NCBI GenBank assembly: GCA_905479545.1
Contig: CAJQNE010000454.1
Location: 1 to 17,980, forward strand
DNA from: an uncultured Gammaproteobacteria bacterium
Lineage (GTDB): Bacteria; Pseudomonadota; Gammaproteobacteria; CAJQNE01
DNA: 17,980 nt
Reading direction: 5' to 3'
The notes under the pieces were generated by a model, which was not told the DNA's origin, made no database searches, and worked only from the letters and a program-made list of their open reading frames with translations. Each line of letters begins with the position of its first letter. Positions within the stretch are counted from its first letter, which is position 1. A program made the translations under genes and the position numbers. Below are positions 8,232 to 15,860 of this stretch, one piece after another.

Positions 8232-8329
8232 AACAAGCTCCACCAGCATTTTGGCCGGTTTGTTCGTGAGTAGGGTATAAGCCGGTAACGGTATCGGTTA
8301 CAGAATAGAATGGTAATACCTTACCGCCA

Positions 8330-8343
8330 ACCAAGCGCTTGCT
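8330..8343. promoter_or_regulatory. Palindromic operator candidate, TetR/KstR2-like
   Basis: The 14-base site accaagcgcttgct contains a perfect 10-base palindrome, caagcgcttg. It fits every fixed position of the published KstR2 consensus AnCAAGnnCTTGnT. It lies in the 243-base region between the divergent acyl-CoA dehydrogenase and SDR genes, so one bound repressor could control both. Which regulator binds is unknown; KstR2 itself is an actinobacterial protein. Confidence 0.45.
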
Positions 8344-8359
8344 CAAATTATTTTTTGCA

Positions 8360-8431
8360 GCTGCATTATTTTCATGCAGCGTTATGGTCTTGCAAGCAGA
8401 GACCCGTGGCGGTCTGCAGGCCACGCGGGTC
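8360..8431. other. Two hairpins in the leader of the SDR gene
   Basis: First, gctgcat (8360-8366) pairs perfectly with atgcagc (8374-8380) over a 7-base loop. Second, gacccgtggc (8401-8410) pairs with gcca and cgggtc (8420-8431) with a 2-base bulge. Both lie upstream of the plus-strand SDR. Neither is followed by a T-run. They may shape the mRNA leader or mark protein sites; function is not known. Confidence 0.35.
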
Positions 8432-8474
8432 GTTGTATAGTGCGGGTACATTTTCCGACAGGACGAGCAGACCT

Positions 8475-9266
8475 ATGATCCAACACAACGGCCGAACTGC
8501 CCTCATTACCGGCGCGTCATCGGGTATTGGTAAAGCCTACGCTGAGCTACTGGCAGAGGAAGGGTATTCACTGGTCATTACGGCGCGGCGTAAATCGCGA
8601 CTGGCTGATCTGGCGAAACAATTGAAAAGTGAGCACGGCACTAATGTGACTGTCATCGCGGCGGACTTGGCTGACCCGATAACACCGGCAAAGTTAGTTG
8701 CTGATCTGCAAACGCAGAATATCCATATCGATATGTTGGTCAATAACGCCGGTTTTGGTGGCGATAAGCCATTCCTGAAAACCGACTGGTCGCAGCTACA
8801 AGGCGAGCTGCAACTGATGGTGGTGGCAGTAACGCAGTTAATGCACTTACTAACGCCGGCGATGGTTGAACAAGGTTGGGGCAGAGTGTTGAACGTGGCT
8901 TCTGTTGCAGGTTACGCGCCGATAATGAAGGGCTTGCTCTATAGCGGCACTAAATCTTATCTGGTGAACGTGTCGCAGGCGGTGGACATGGAGCTGCGCA
9001 ATAAAGGCGTGTTCGTTACGGCACTCTGCCCGGGCCTTACTGAAACCGAGTTTTTCGAAGTGCAGGGCTCGGTGCAGTCGGCGTCGCAGGTGCCTCAGTT
9101 CGCCAAGCAGAGCGCCGAAGATGTCGCCCGCATTGGCTACGACGCGATGATGGCAGGCAAGCCCGTTATCGTTCCGGGCGTTGTCAATAAGGCGCTGGTC
9201 ACCATGAGTCGGCATATGCCCGAGGCGTTGCGTTACCAGCTTGGTAAGCGGTTACGGTTTAAATAG
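8475..9266 (+). CDS. SDR-family oxidoreductase, probably NADP-dependent
   Basis: A 263-aa classical short-chain dehydrogenase. It has TGASSGIG (12-19), NNAG (90-93), Ser143 and the catalytic Tyr156/Lys160 in YSGTK. The second strand ends TARRKSRL, and basic residues there favour NADP. The segment VFVTALCPGLTETEFF is common in the DltE/YqjQ-like group of SDRs of unknown substrate. I chose ATG 8475; AGGA at 8460 is rather far (about 11 bases), but the open frame upstream carries no SDR sequence. It starts the plus-strand run opposite the acyl-CoA dehydrogenase operon and is 18 bases ahead of the phosphoesterase gene, so the two probably share a transcript. Confidence 0.87.
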   Translation: MIQHNGRTALITGASSGIGKAYAELLAEEGYSLVITARRKSRLADLAKQLKSEHGTNVTVIAADLADPITPAKLVADLQTQNIHIDMLVNNAGFGGDKPFLKTDWSQLQGELQLMVVAVTQLMHLLTPAMVEQGWGRVLNVASVAGYAPIMKGLLYSGTKSYLVNVSQAVDMELRNKGVFVTALCPGLTETEFFEVQGSVQSASQVPQFAKQSAEDVARIGYDAMMAGKPVIVPGVVNKALVTMSRHMPEALRYQLGKRLRFK

Positions 9267-9284
9267 CTTGGTAGGGCAGAAGTA

Positions 9285-9749
9285 ATGAAAATTGCGGTTA
9301 TTGCCGATACGCACGACCTGTTGCGGCCGTCGTTATTGAGCGAATTGCGAGGCGCCACGATGATTTTGCACGCGGGCGATATATGCTCGTCAGAGGTGGT
9401 CGGGACACTGCAAAAGATTGCGCCGCTGTATATCGTGCGCGGCAATAACGACCATGGTGACTGGGCGCGTGAAATACCCGAAACGTTGCAGCTCAGTGTT
9501 GGCGAGCTGTCGATTTTTATGCTGCATGATCGCAAACAGCTGGGCGATTTTTCCGACTACGAGCAGGGTAAGTTTGATCTGGTAATCGCCGGGCACTCGC
9601 ACCGTCCGATTGATGAAGTGGTCGACGGTCAGCGATTTATCAACCCCGGCAGCTGCGGGCCACGACGATTTAGCTTGCCGGTCAGTATGGCGTGGCTGAC
9701 CAAAACTGAATCGGGTTTTCAGCTACGCCATGTGAATTTGGTCGACTAG
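9285..9749 (+). CDS. YfcE/MJ0936-type metallophosphoesterase
   Basis: A 154-aa calcineurin-like phosphoesterase, typical length for the YfcE family. All metal-binding motifs are visible: Asp8 and His10 in ADTHD, Asp32 in HAGDI, Asn54/Asn55 in GNNDHGD, His81 in LHD, and His104/His106 in GHSH. The NPGSCGPRR segment before the C-terminus is also family-typical. Such enzymes hydrolyse phosphodiesters in vitro, with the natural substrate not established. It follows the SDR gene by 18 bases. The next gene converges, with only ten bases between the stops. Confidence 0.92.
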   Translation: MKIAVIADTHDLLRPSLLSELRGATMILHAGDICSSEVVGTLQKIAPLYIVRGNNDHGDWAREIPETLQLSVGELSIFMLHDRKQLGDFSDYEQGKFDLVIAGHSHRPIDEVVDGQRFINPGSCGPRRFSLPVSMAWLTKTESGFQLRHVNLVD

Positions 9750-9759
9750 CCGATAGGCG

Positions 9760-10434
9760 TTAGTTTATCGCTAGCGTGCCGCTATCGACCGGCAATACAA
9801 AGTACAAAATCGCGAAGTAGTGCAGGGCAGTGCCGGCAAGTACGAACAAGTGCCAAATGGCATGGTTAAACGGTAGCTTGTTCCAGGCGTAAAATATCGC
9901 ACCAACCGTATAGGCCGCACCGCCGCCTAACAATAACCATAGGCCGGCTGCGGGCAGGTTGGTGAACAGGCTTTTACCAGACAGTATCCCAATCCAGCCC
10001 ATTATCAGGTACAGCGTAAGTGAGAGCTTGGTGCGGTCTTTACTGGAAAATACTTTCCACATAATGCCTAGTGCCGCTAGCGACCATATAACAGAAAAGA
10101 GAATCCAGCCGCTCCTTCCGCCGATTGTTAGCAGTGCGAAAGGAGTGTAGGTGCCAGCGATCAGCGTATAGATTGCCGCGTGATCGAAACGTCGGAAACC
10201 TTCTTTTAGTCGCGGCAAATGATTGCCGGGAACGCTGTGATACAACGTTGAGGCGCTGTAAAGCAAAACAGTTGCGCTGCAGAAAACAATGCTCGTCCAC
10301 AGGGCTGTGGTGCCATGTTCGGCAGCAACCGCCACCATTGTTAGCATACCTACAACACCTAAAATGGCGCCAAGGCCGTGTGTTGCGGCATGTGCCATTT
10401 CTTCTGCGAACGTGCTTTCAAAGGCAGCAGCCAT
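9760..10434 (-). CDS. Hemolysin III / PAQR-family membrane protein (TrhA-like)
   Basis: A 224-aa membrane protein with about seven hydrophobic helices, the normal size and topology for bacterial PAQR proteins. The conserved zinc-type residues are visible: Ser60 and His66 (SASTLYH), Asp84-His85 (RRFDHAAIYT), then IAGTYTPF, and His191/His195 in FNHAIWHLFVLAG. Bacterial members (YqfA/TrhA) are tied to membrane-energy or lipid homeostasis, and the haemolysin name is historical. The start is supported by GAGGAG seven bases upstream. It is divergent from the histidine-phosphatase gene; the 212-base gap holds a palindrome that could serve both. Family certain, role uncertain. Confidence 0.93.
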   Translation of the reverse strand: MAAAFESTFAEEMAHAATHGLGAILGVVGMLTMVAVAAEHGTTALWTSIVFCSATVLLYSASTLYHSVPGNHLPRLKEGFRRFDHAAIYTLIAGTYTPFALLTIGGRSGWILFSVIWSLAALGIMWKVFSSKDRTKLSLTLYLIMGWIGILSGKSLFTNLPAAGLWLLLGGGAAYTVGAIFYAWNKLPFNHAIWHLFVLAGTALHYFAILYFVLPVDSGTLAIN

Positions 10435-10564
10435 GCGTTACTCCTCGCGCTCTTGCGCATACTTTTTTATATAGTGTTGGGATATTACCACGATAATTGT
10501 GAACACTTGTAGACAATATTGTGAAGCTTTGATTACATAACCGGCTGGTAAGAGCCGAGAGGCG

Positions 10565-10594
10565 TTGTTTTACCGAGCGAACGCTCGCTATATA
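10565..10594 (+). promoter_or_regulatory. Candidate promoter with embedded palindromic operator
   Basis: TTGTTT (10565-10570), an 18-base spacer and TATATA (10589-10594) form a plausible sigma-70 promoter for the histidine-phosphatase gene. The spacer holds a perfect palindrome, cgagcg-aa-cgctcg (10574-10587). An operator between -35 and -10 is the classic place for a repressor. The TetR gene two genes downstream is the natural candidate for autoregulation. A TTGACA at 10595 has no good -10 partner. Confidence 0.5.
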
Positions 10595-10646
10595 TTGACA
10601 GTGCCGCAGAGCCCGCTTAAGTTGTGAGCTCAAATTTGGAGAAACT

Positions 10647-11351
10647 ATGGCTCGTATTACGCTGGTTCGGCACGGACAGGCTTCTTTTGGCAAAGCTAAC
10701 TATGACGAGCTATCGCTCCGCGGTCGCCAACAAGCGACCGAGTTAGGCAAGTGGTGGCAGCACTGCGGTCGCGATTTTGATGTGGCTTGGGCAGGTGATA
10801 TGCAGCGTCAGCAGGATACCGGCAAGCTCTCATTGGCTGAGCGGGACGTTGCCGTACCTGCTATTTCTACCGACACTGCTTTTAACGAATACTCCACCGA
10901 GACGCTAATTCAGGCTTATACCTCGGTGCTTCATGAAAAAGTGCCTGAGTTGCGAGAGAGTGCTGATTTGTCTGACCCGGGGGTGTTTTTCCGGACTCTC
11001 TATACCATGCACGAATGCTGGAGTGGTGGTATTGAGCCCACCAACGAGGCACCTGAGTTTGAGCCTTGGGCGGCGTTTCGTGATCGGATAATGACAGGTG
11101 TGGAGAAAGTTGCTGAGCAGGCCGGTGACGGCAGCGCTGTGATATTTACCTCCGGCGGCGTTATTAGCTTGGTGATTCAACAGCTATACGGTTTGGAGCC
11201 CATGCGCCAGATAGGGGTGAATTGGCGTGTGGCGAACAGCGGCATGACCGAAGTACTGCATCATCACAAGCGTGGCTATAACTTGCTGGGTTTTAACAGC
11301 ACACCACATTTGGATCGGCTGCGAGATGGCAGCATGATCACTTACCGCTGA
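10647..11351 (+). CDS. Histidine-phosphatase-fold (phosphoglycerate-mutase-like) protein lacking the second catalytic His
   Basis: A 234-aa protein with LVRHGQASFG at residues 6-15, where Arg8 and His9 are the phosphate-accepting RHG signature. Arg54 (DMQRQQDT) and Glu81 (FNEY) fit other active-site positions. The second histidine, normally in a segment such as SHGG, is replaced: here the text reads FTSGGVISLV, so Ser169 stands there. This may weaken or change activity, or define a subgroup. The start has GGAG six bases upstream. A promoter with a palindrome precedes it, and the acyl-CoA dehydrogenase gene follows 65 bases later on the same strand. Such proteins are often found beside APH-like kinases and ACADs; their role there is not known to me. 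Confidence 0.88.
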   Translation: MARITLVRHGQASFGKANYDELSLRGRQQATELGKWWQHCGRDFDVAWAGDMQRQQDTGKLSLAERDVAVPAISTDTAFNEYSTETLIQAYTSVLHEKVPELRESADLSDPGVFFRTLYTMHECWSGGIEPTNEAPEFEPWAAFRDRIMTGVEKVAEQAGDGSAVIFTSGGVISLVIQQLYGLEPMRQIGVNWRVANSGMTEVLHHHKRGYNLLGFNSTPHLDRLRDGSMITYR

Positions 11352-11416
11352 TGTTTAAGAGCATTGCTGACTCTCAGCGTTACACACTAAAAACTGCACT
11401 CTTCCAGGAGCCTTAG

Positions 11417-12616
11417 ATGGATTTTTCGATACGCCCCGAACTGCAGGCAAAGCTTGCTGCAATGCGCGAGTTTATTAATGCTGAACTTATCCCGATTGAG
11501 CACAGCCTGAGCCAAAAAACCTGGGAAGAGGTGGCCGCCGAAGCGGCACCGTTGAGGGAGAAGGTTAAAGCGAAACGCTGGTGGGCTCCGAATCTACCCC
11601 CCGAAATAGGCGGTACCGAAGCGAGCGTGTTAGAGCTTGGCCTTATTTCGGAACAATGCGGCCGCACGCCCTTGGGGCACTATGTTTTTGGTTGCCAGGC
11701 ACCCGATGCTGGCAATGCTGAACTGCTATTCAAACATGGTAGCGATGAAATAAAGCAGCAATATTTATTGCCAATGGCGCGCGGCGAAATTCGTTCCTGT
11801 TTTAGTATGACGGAACCAGAGTTTGCGGGTTCGAACCCGGTGCGGCTAGGTACGACTGCTGTGTTGGAGGGTGATGAATACGTCATTGACGGCCGGAAGT
11901 GGTTTACCTCCAGCTACGATGGTTCTGCGTTTATTATTCTTATGGCCGTAACGGAGCCGGATGCTGCGCCACATGCCCGGGCTAGCATGATTCTGGTTCC
12001 CAGCGACGCGCCGGGCGTTGAGTTTGTTCGTAATGTCTCAGTGATGGGCCATGCCGGTGGTGGTTATGCTTCTCATGCTGAATTGCGTTACACCAATGTT
12101 CGGGTGCCGGCTTCGAACTTGCTTGGCCCGCCGGGCGGTGGCTTTATGCTGGCTCAGGAGCGTTTAGGGCCGGGTCGGATTCACCACTGTATGCGCTGGT
12201 TAGGAATTTGTGATCGGGCTTTTGAAATGATGCTTGAGCGAGCCGGCACGCGTGAAGTGGCCGAAGGCAAGCTGCTGGGCAGTAAGCAGCTGGTGCAAGC
12301 CATGATTGCTGAATCCCGGGCTGAAATTGATGCGGCGAGATTGTTAGTCCTGCACGCTGCCTGGAGCATTGATAACGAAGGCTTTAAAGACGCCCGGGCA
12401 AAAGTTTCGGCGATTAAATTCCACGCTGCCAATGTTTTGCAAAATGTTGTGGATCGCGCTATTCAACTGCATGGCGCACTGGGTATGACCGACGACACGG
12501 TGCTCTCGTACTGGTATCGCGAAGAACGGGCGGCACGGATATATGACGGGCCCGATGAAGTGCACAAAGTTAGTTTGGCTCGACAACTGTTGAAGCCGTG
12601 GTTTGATAAGGGATGA
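11417..12616 (+). CDS. Acyl-CoA dehydrogenase, ACAD10/11-like
   Basis: A 399-aa acyl-CoA dehydrogenase. FSMTEPEFAGSNP (129-141) and DGRKWFTSS form the flavin and substrate segments, and QLHGALGMTDDT is in the C-terminal helices. In the place of the YEGT catalytic motif it reads IYDGPDEVH, with Asp377 instead of Glu. This D-G-P-D-E-V-H form is characteristic of the ACAD10/11 branch and bacterial relatives that sit beside APH-type kinases. Those systems remove a phosphorylated 4-hydroxyl from acyl-CoA, as in levulinate breakdown (LvaC). The start is secure: AGGAG six bases before ATG. The TetR gene starts 22 bases after the stop. Confidence 0.92.
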   Translation: MDFSIRPELQAKLAAMREFINAELIPIEHSLSQKTWEEVAAEAAPLREKVKAKRWWAPNLPPEIGGTEASVLELGLISEQCGRTPLGHYVFGCQAPDAGNAELLFKHGSDEIKQQYLLPMARGEIRSCFSMTEPEFAGSNPVRLGTTAVLEGDEYVIDGRKWFTSSYDGSAFIILMAVTEPDAAPHARASMILVPSDAPGVEFVRNVSVMGHAGGGYASHAELRYTNVRVPASNLLGPPGGGFMLAQERLGPGRIHHCMRWLGICDRAFEMMLERAGTREVAEGKLLGSKQLVQAMIAESRAEIDAARLLVLHAAWSIDNEGFKDARAKVSAIKFHAANVLQNVVDRAIQLHGALGMTDDTVLSYWYREERAARIYDGPDEVHKVSLARQLLKPWFDKG

Positions 12617-12638
12617 GCAAAGACGGGCAAACTATAAT

Positions 12639-13361
12639 ATGAGTGTCGTAGCGGATAGCGCTGCCCCTGACAGCTTTACGGCTTTTAAAGAATGCCTGGC
12701 CATTTCTGAGCATCACATTGCTCAGCAAATATGGGCAGCCGGTGGTGCGGGTTCTAAGGTAAAGAATGAGGCGGTTGCCGTCGCCAATATCGACAAAATA
12801 GTGCGGGCGACGCTCAAACTAGCCAATAAGAAAGGTTTTGCTGCAACTAGCCTGCGTGATCTCTCGACCGAAACCGGGCTAAGTATGGGCGGGCTATACG
12901 CTTATATCTCCGGAAAAGATGAGCTGGCGGCACTGATACAGCACCACGGTAGAGCGATAGTCATTGATGTGCTCTCCCAGTACATGGGTATTGAAACGAC
13001 AGCCGCTGCAAAGTTGCGCGCCGGTATTCGTGCACATTTATTTTTAAGTGAAGTGCTGCAGCCGTGGTTCTTTTTTGGCTTTATGGAAGCCAGGCACTTG
13101 GCGAAACCGCAAAAAGCAGCTGCTATAGAGTCTGAACAAGAGACCGAAACGCTGTTTCGCGAGCTGATGTTAGCGGGCGAAAAATCTGCTGAGTTCAGCG
13201 TGAATGATGCAGAGCTTAGTGCTGCAATGTTAAAAGCGTTGCTGCAGGACTGGTACCTGAAACGCGGCAAATATCGCCGTCGGAATATTGATGTGGAGCG
13301 CTATGCTGACCAGGTAGTAGCGCTGCTCTTTAGCCATTTAGGCGTAGGTAAGGACGTATAA
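12639..13361 (+). CDS. TetR-family regulator with long N-terminal extension
   Basis: A 240-aa regulator. The helix-turn-helix is unusually late, at about residues 68-97: SLRDLSTETGLSMGGLYAYI followed by SGKDEL. The preceding helix DKIVRATLKLANKKGFAATS is the normal TetR start, so about 45 extra residues precede it. The remaining helices form the ligand domain, with an aromatic patch LQPWFFFGFMEARH. I use ATG 12639. An in-frame TTG at 12603 adds 12 residues, and neither has a clear ribosome site. It lies between the acyl-CoA dehydrogenase and the kinase genes, two bases before the latter, so it is likely an acyl-CoA-responsive repressor of this operon. This role is inferred. Confidence 0.85.
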   Translation: MSVVADSAAPDSFTAFKECLAISEHHIAQQIWAAGGAGSKVKNEAVAVANIDKIVRATLKLANKKGFAATSLRDLSTETGLSMGGLYAYISGKDELAALIQHHGRAIVIDVLSQYMGIETTAAAKLRAGIRAHLFLSEVLQPWFFFGFMEARHLAKPQKAAAIESEQETETLFRELMLAGEKSAEFSVNDAELSAAMLKALLQDWYLKRGKYRRRNIDVERYADQVVALLFSHLGVGKDV

Positions 13362-13363
13362 GA

Positions 13364-14473
13364 ATGACAGCTGAAACTATTAAGAACGCCGTTAAAGATA
13401 AAATTGTAGAAGATAAAACGAACGCAGTACGGGAAGGCGAAGAGCTGGATCAGACACTGATTAGGTCGGTGCTCAATGATTCGTTAGAAGGCTTTACCGG
13501 AGAGTTAGAGGTTCGCCAGTTCCCCGGCGGTGCATCCAACCTGACGTACTTGCTAAGGGCCGGTACGAAAACCGGCACGGATGAGTTAGTGCTCCGGCGC
13601 CCGCCGTTTGGTACCAAGCCGAAAGGCGGCCACGACATGGGTCGTGAGTACAATATTCTGAATAAGCTGCAGGGGCACTTTAAACAGATCCCGGAAACGC
13701 TTTTTTATACCGACGACGATGCGCTAATGGGTTGTGAGTTTTATATTATGCGTCGGCTCGACGGTTTTATTTTGCGTCGTAATTTCCCTGAAGGTCTGGA
13801 ACCTGATGAGTCTTCGGCAACTAGGCTATCAACGAACCTTGTGGACACTTTGATAGATCTGCACAACGTTGACTACGAAGCAGCGAATTTGGCTGACTTT
13901 GGCAAGCCGGAAGGCTACGTAGGTCGGCAAGTAAAAGGTTGGGTAGGGCGTCTCGAAAAAGCGCTAACGGATGATGTGCCAAAACCCACGAAACTGATTC
14001 GATGGATACTCGATAACCAACCCGTGGATTTCCATCAGCCCGCGATTATTCATGGCGATTTTAAGTTTGATAATGTTGTATTGGATAAACAGAAGCGGGA
14101 AACCATACTGGGCGTGCTCGATTGGGAAATGGCGACCTTGGGCGATCCGTTGCTCGATTTAGGCAGCACCTTGCTGACCTACACCGTGGAGGCGGACGAT
14201 TGTGACGAGTTGCAGCTAATTCGTATGGGCCCGACCCAATTACCCGGGATGCTCAGCCGCGACGAAATTGTGCACCGCTATTGCACCCAGCGGGGTATCG
14301 AACTGGATGATTATCGCTTCTATCGCGTCTTCGGCCTGTTCCGCTTAGCCGTTATCGTTCAGCAAATTTACTATCGCTTTTATCACAAGCAAACCAGCAA
14401 TCCGAAGTTCGCTCAGTTTGGCGTGATGGCCGATTTACTTTGCAAAGTGGCGGAGCGTGAAGTGGGGGCTTAA
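13364..14473 (+). CDS. APH-fold phosphotransferase, ACAD10/11-kinase-like (second copy)
   Basis: A 369-aa kinase-fold protein. Visible parts are FPGGASNLTYLL (N-lobe glycine-rich region, 53-64), VLRRPPFGTKPKGG, the catalytic loop HGDFKFDNVVL (230-240) and LDWEMATLGDPLLDLGS (metal-binding Asp253). It is a paralogue of the kinase at 4632-5675, with a longer charged N-terminus of about 25 residues. Family relatives phosphorylate 4-hydroxyacyl-CoA so that the partner dehydrogenase can eliminate phosphate. The ACAD10/11-like gene two positions upstream would be that partner. It starts two bases after the TetR stop, with AGGA about nine bases upstream, so it is probably translated from the same mRNA. 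Substrate and chain length are unknown. Confidence 0.9.
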   Translation: MTAETIKNAVKDKIVEDKTNAVREGEELDQTLIRSVLNDSLEGFTGELEVRQFPGGASNLTYLLRAGTKTGTDELVLRRPPFGTKPKGGHDMGREYNILNKLQGHFKQIPETLFYTDDDALMGCEFYIMRRLDGFILRRNFPEGLEPDESSATRLSTNLVDTLIDLHNVDYEAANLADFGKPEGYVGRQVKGWVGRLEKALTDDVPKPTKLIRWILDNQPVDFHQPAIIHGDFKFDNVVLDKQKRETILGVLDWEMATLGDPLLDLGSTLLTYTVEADDCDELQLIRMGPTQLPGMLSRDEIVHRYCTQRGIELDDYRFYRVFGLFRLAVIVQQIYYRFYHKQTSNPKFAQFGVMADLLCKVAEREVGA

Positions 14474-14551
14474 TAGCAAGTCGGAACTTGACCGTGGCAG
14501 TGAATTATCTGGCGAGGGAATAGTCACAAGCGGCTGGTAATAGAAAACGTA

Positions 14552-14579
14552 TTGCAAACGAGAATGATTTGCATATAAT
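14552..14579 (+). promoter_or_regulatory. Sigma-70 promoter with overlapping Fur-box candidate
   Basis: TTGCAA (14552-14557), a 16-base spacer and a perfect TATAAT (14574-14579) form a strong-looking promoter for the porin gene. Overlapping it, at 14553-14573, is tgcaaa-cgagaatga-tttgca, an inverted repeat whose GAGAATGATTTGCAT core resembles gammaproteobacterial Fur boxes. A repressor bound there would block RNA polymerase. Fur control is inferred; the match to the 19-base consensus is partial. Confidence 0.6.
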
Positions 14580-14614
14580 GCGTGGCCTAATTTAGCCCTA
14601 AAGGTTTACCGCGA

Positions 14615-15793
14615 GTGAAAAATCTAGTTCCTACCCTTTGTGCAGGCGTTGTGAAAACGTCTGCGGTCAGTTTGATGTTAGTTGCTGCCGCACAGGCACA
14701 AACTAACGATCAGCAAGACCTGTACCAAATTCTTGAAGCCCAGCAGGCGCGTATTGAAGCACTGGAGCAGGGTGGTAACGCCGGAGGTGCAGCGTCAGGT
14801 TCTGGCAAAACGACGATTGGCGGTTACGGCGAATTGCATTACAACAATCTTAATGGCCGCGAAAGTGAGGGAGATTTGGAAGAAATCGACTTCCATCGCT
14901 TTGTAATGTTCTTTGGCCACGAGTTTAATGACCGCCTGCGGTTCTTTAGTGAAGTAGAGTTGGAGCATTCGCTGGCGGGCGATGACCAGCCCGGTGGAGT
15001 AGAGCTAGAGCAGGCTTACATAGAGTACGATGTGAATCAGAACGTTACCGCTCGTGGCGGTGTAATGCTTTTGCCGGTCGGCATCATTAACGAAACCCAC
15101 GAACCACCAACTTTTTACGGGGTCGAGCGTAACAACGTTGAAAGCGTTATTATCCCCGCCACTTGGTTGGCCGGTGGCGCTGGGTTCTCATTGAAGCTGC
15201 CAAACGCTGGGTTAAGTTGGGACACGATGGTGCACGAAGGCCTTGCTGTGCCTACCAGCGGTGACAACGCCTTCCGCATTCGTAGCGGTCGTCAAAAGAC
15301 TGCCGAAGCCAGTGCTTCTGATCTGGCGGTCACCACTCGCGTTAAATACACCGGCGTGCCAGGACTCGAAGTCGCTGCGTCATTGCAATACCAGGACGAC
15401 ATTAGTCAGGTACAAGGCGACGGTCTCGATCGCGGCTTGTTATTCACCACTCATGCGGTGTTGAACCGCGGTCGCTATGGTTTGCGGGCGCTGTACGCTA
15501 TCTGGGATTTAAGCGGAGCAGCCGTTGAAGCGGCTGATGATGACCGACAAACCGGCTGGTATATTGAGCCTAGCTATAAGATCAGCAATCAGTGGGGTGT
15601 ATTCGCTCGCTACGAAGATGTCGAAGGCGCGGGTGATAGCGACGAGTTCACCGAAAAGGTGGTAGGTGTGAACTACTGGCCTCACCCTAATGTCGTACTC
15701 AAAGCGGATATTCGCGCTCGTGATCATGACTTAGATAGCCGAGAAGCTAGTGACTTTGACGGCTTTGATTTAGGTGTTGGTTACCAGTTTTAA
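14615..15793 (+). CDS. Outer-membrane porin, porin O/P-like
   Basis: A 392-aa exported beta-barrel. A signal peptide (about residues 1-29, ending AAAQAQA-like at QAQ) is followed by a short coiled coil DLYQILEAQQARIEALEQ, a Gly/Ser linker, and TIGGYGELHYNN, the typical first barrel strand. Alternating strands continue to the C-terminal YQF, whose final Phe is the usual BAM signal. The coiled coil and barrel layout resemble phosphate-selective porin O/P (OprO/OprP); selectivity is not readable. Translation starts at GTG 14615 with AAGG ten bases upstream. A Fur-box-like promoter lies upstream and an intrinsic terminator downstream. It heads the FMN-binding and PepSY gene run, so the cargo may be iron-related. 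Confidence 0.85.
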   Translation: MKNLVPTLCAGVVKTSAVSLMLVAAAQAQTNDQQDLYQILEAQQARIEALEQGGNAGGAASGSGKTTIGGYGELHYNNLNGRESEGDLEEIDFHRFVMFFGHEFNDRLRFFSEVELEHSLAGDDQPGGVELEQAYIEYDVNQNVTARGGVMLLPVGIINETHEPPTFYGVERNNVESVIIPATWLAGGAGFSLKLPNAGLSWDTMVHEGLAVPTSGDNAFRIRSGRQKTAEASASDLAVTTRVKYTGVPGLEVAASLQYQDDISQVQGDGLDRGLLFTTHAVLNRGRYGLRALYAIWDLSGAAVEAADDDRQTGWYIEPSYKISNQWGVFARYEDVEGAGDSDEFTEKVVGVNYWPHPNVVLKADIRARDHDLDSREASDFDGFDLGVGYQF

Positions 15794-15814
15794 TAGCCAG
15801 CAACTGATGTTCTG

Positions 15815-15850
15815 AATAGGTGTCCGTTATAACGGACACCTATTTTCGTT
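15815..15850 (+). terminator. Strong intrinsic terminator
   Basis: A perfect 13-bp stem, aataggtgtccgt with acggacacctatt, over a tata loop (15815-15844), is followed by ttttcgtt. It ends the porin transcript. The FMN-binding gene begins only ten bases past the T-run, so it must be read by partial read-through or by an unseen promoter. Confidence 0.88.
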
Positions 15851-15860
15851 TATGGAAATC

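Noticed and set aside
10125..10496. Plus-strand open frame opposite the PAQR gene, rich in Arg and Cys
   Set aside because: Composition is typical of an antisense shadow, and the membrane protein on the other strand is unambiguous.
10595..10623. TTGACA as the main promoter of the histidine-phosphatase gene
   Set aside because: The matching -10 position reads taagtt or ttaagt, a poor fit; the TTGTTT/TATATA pair is better.
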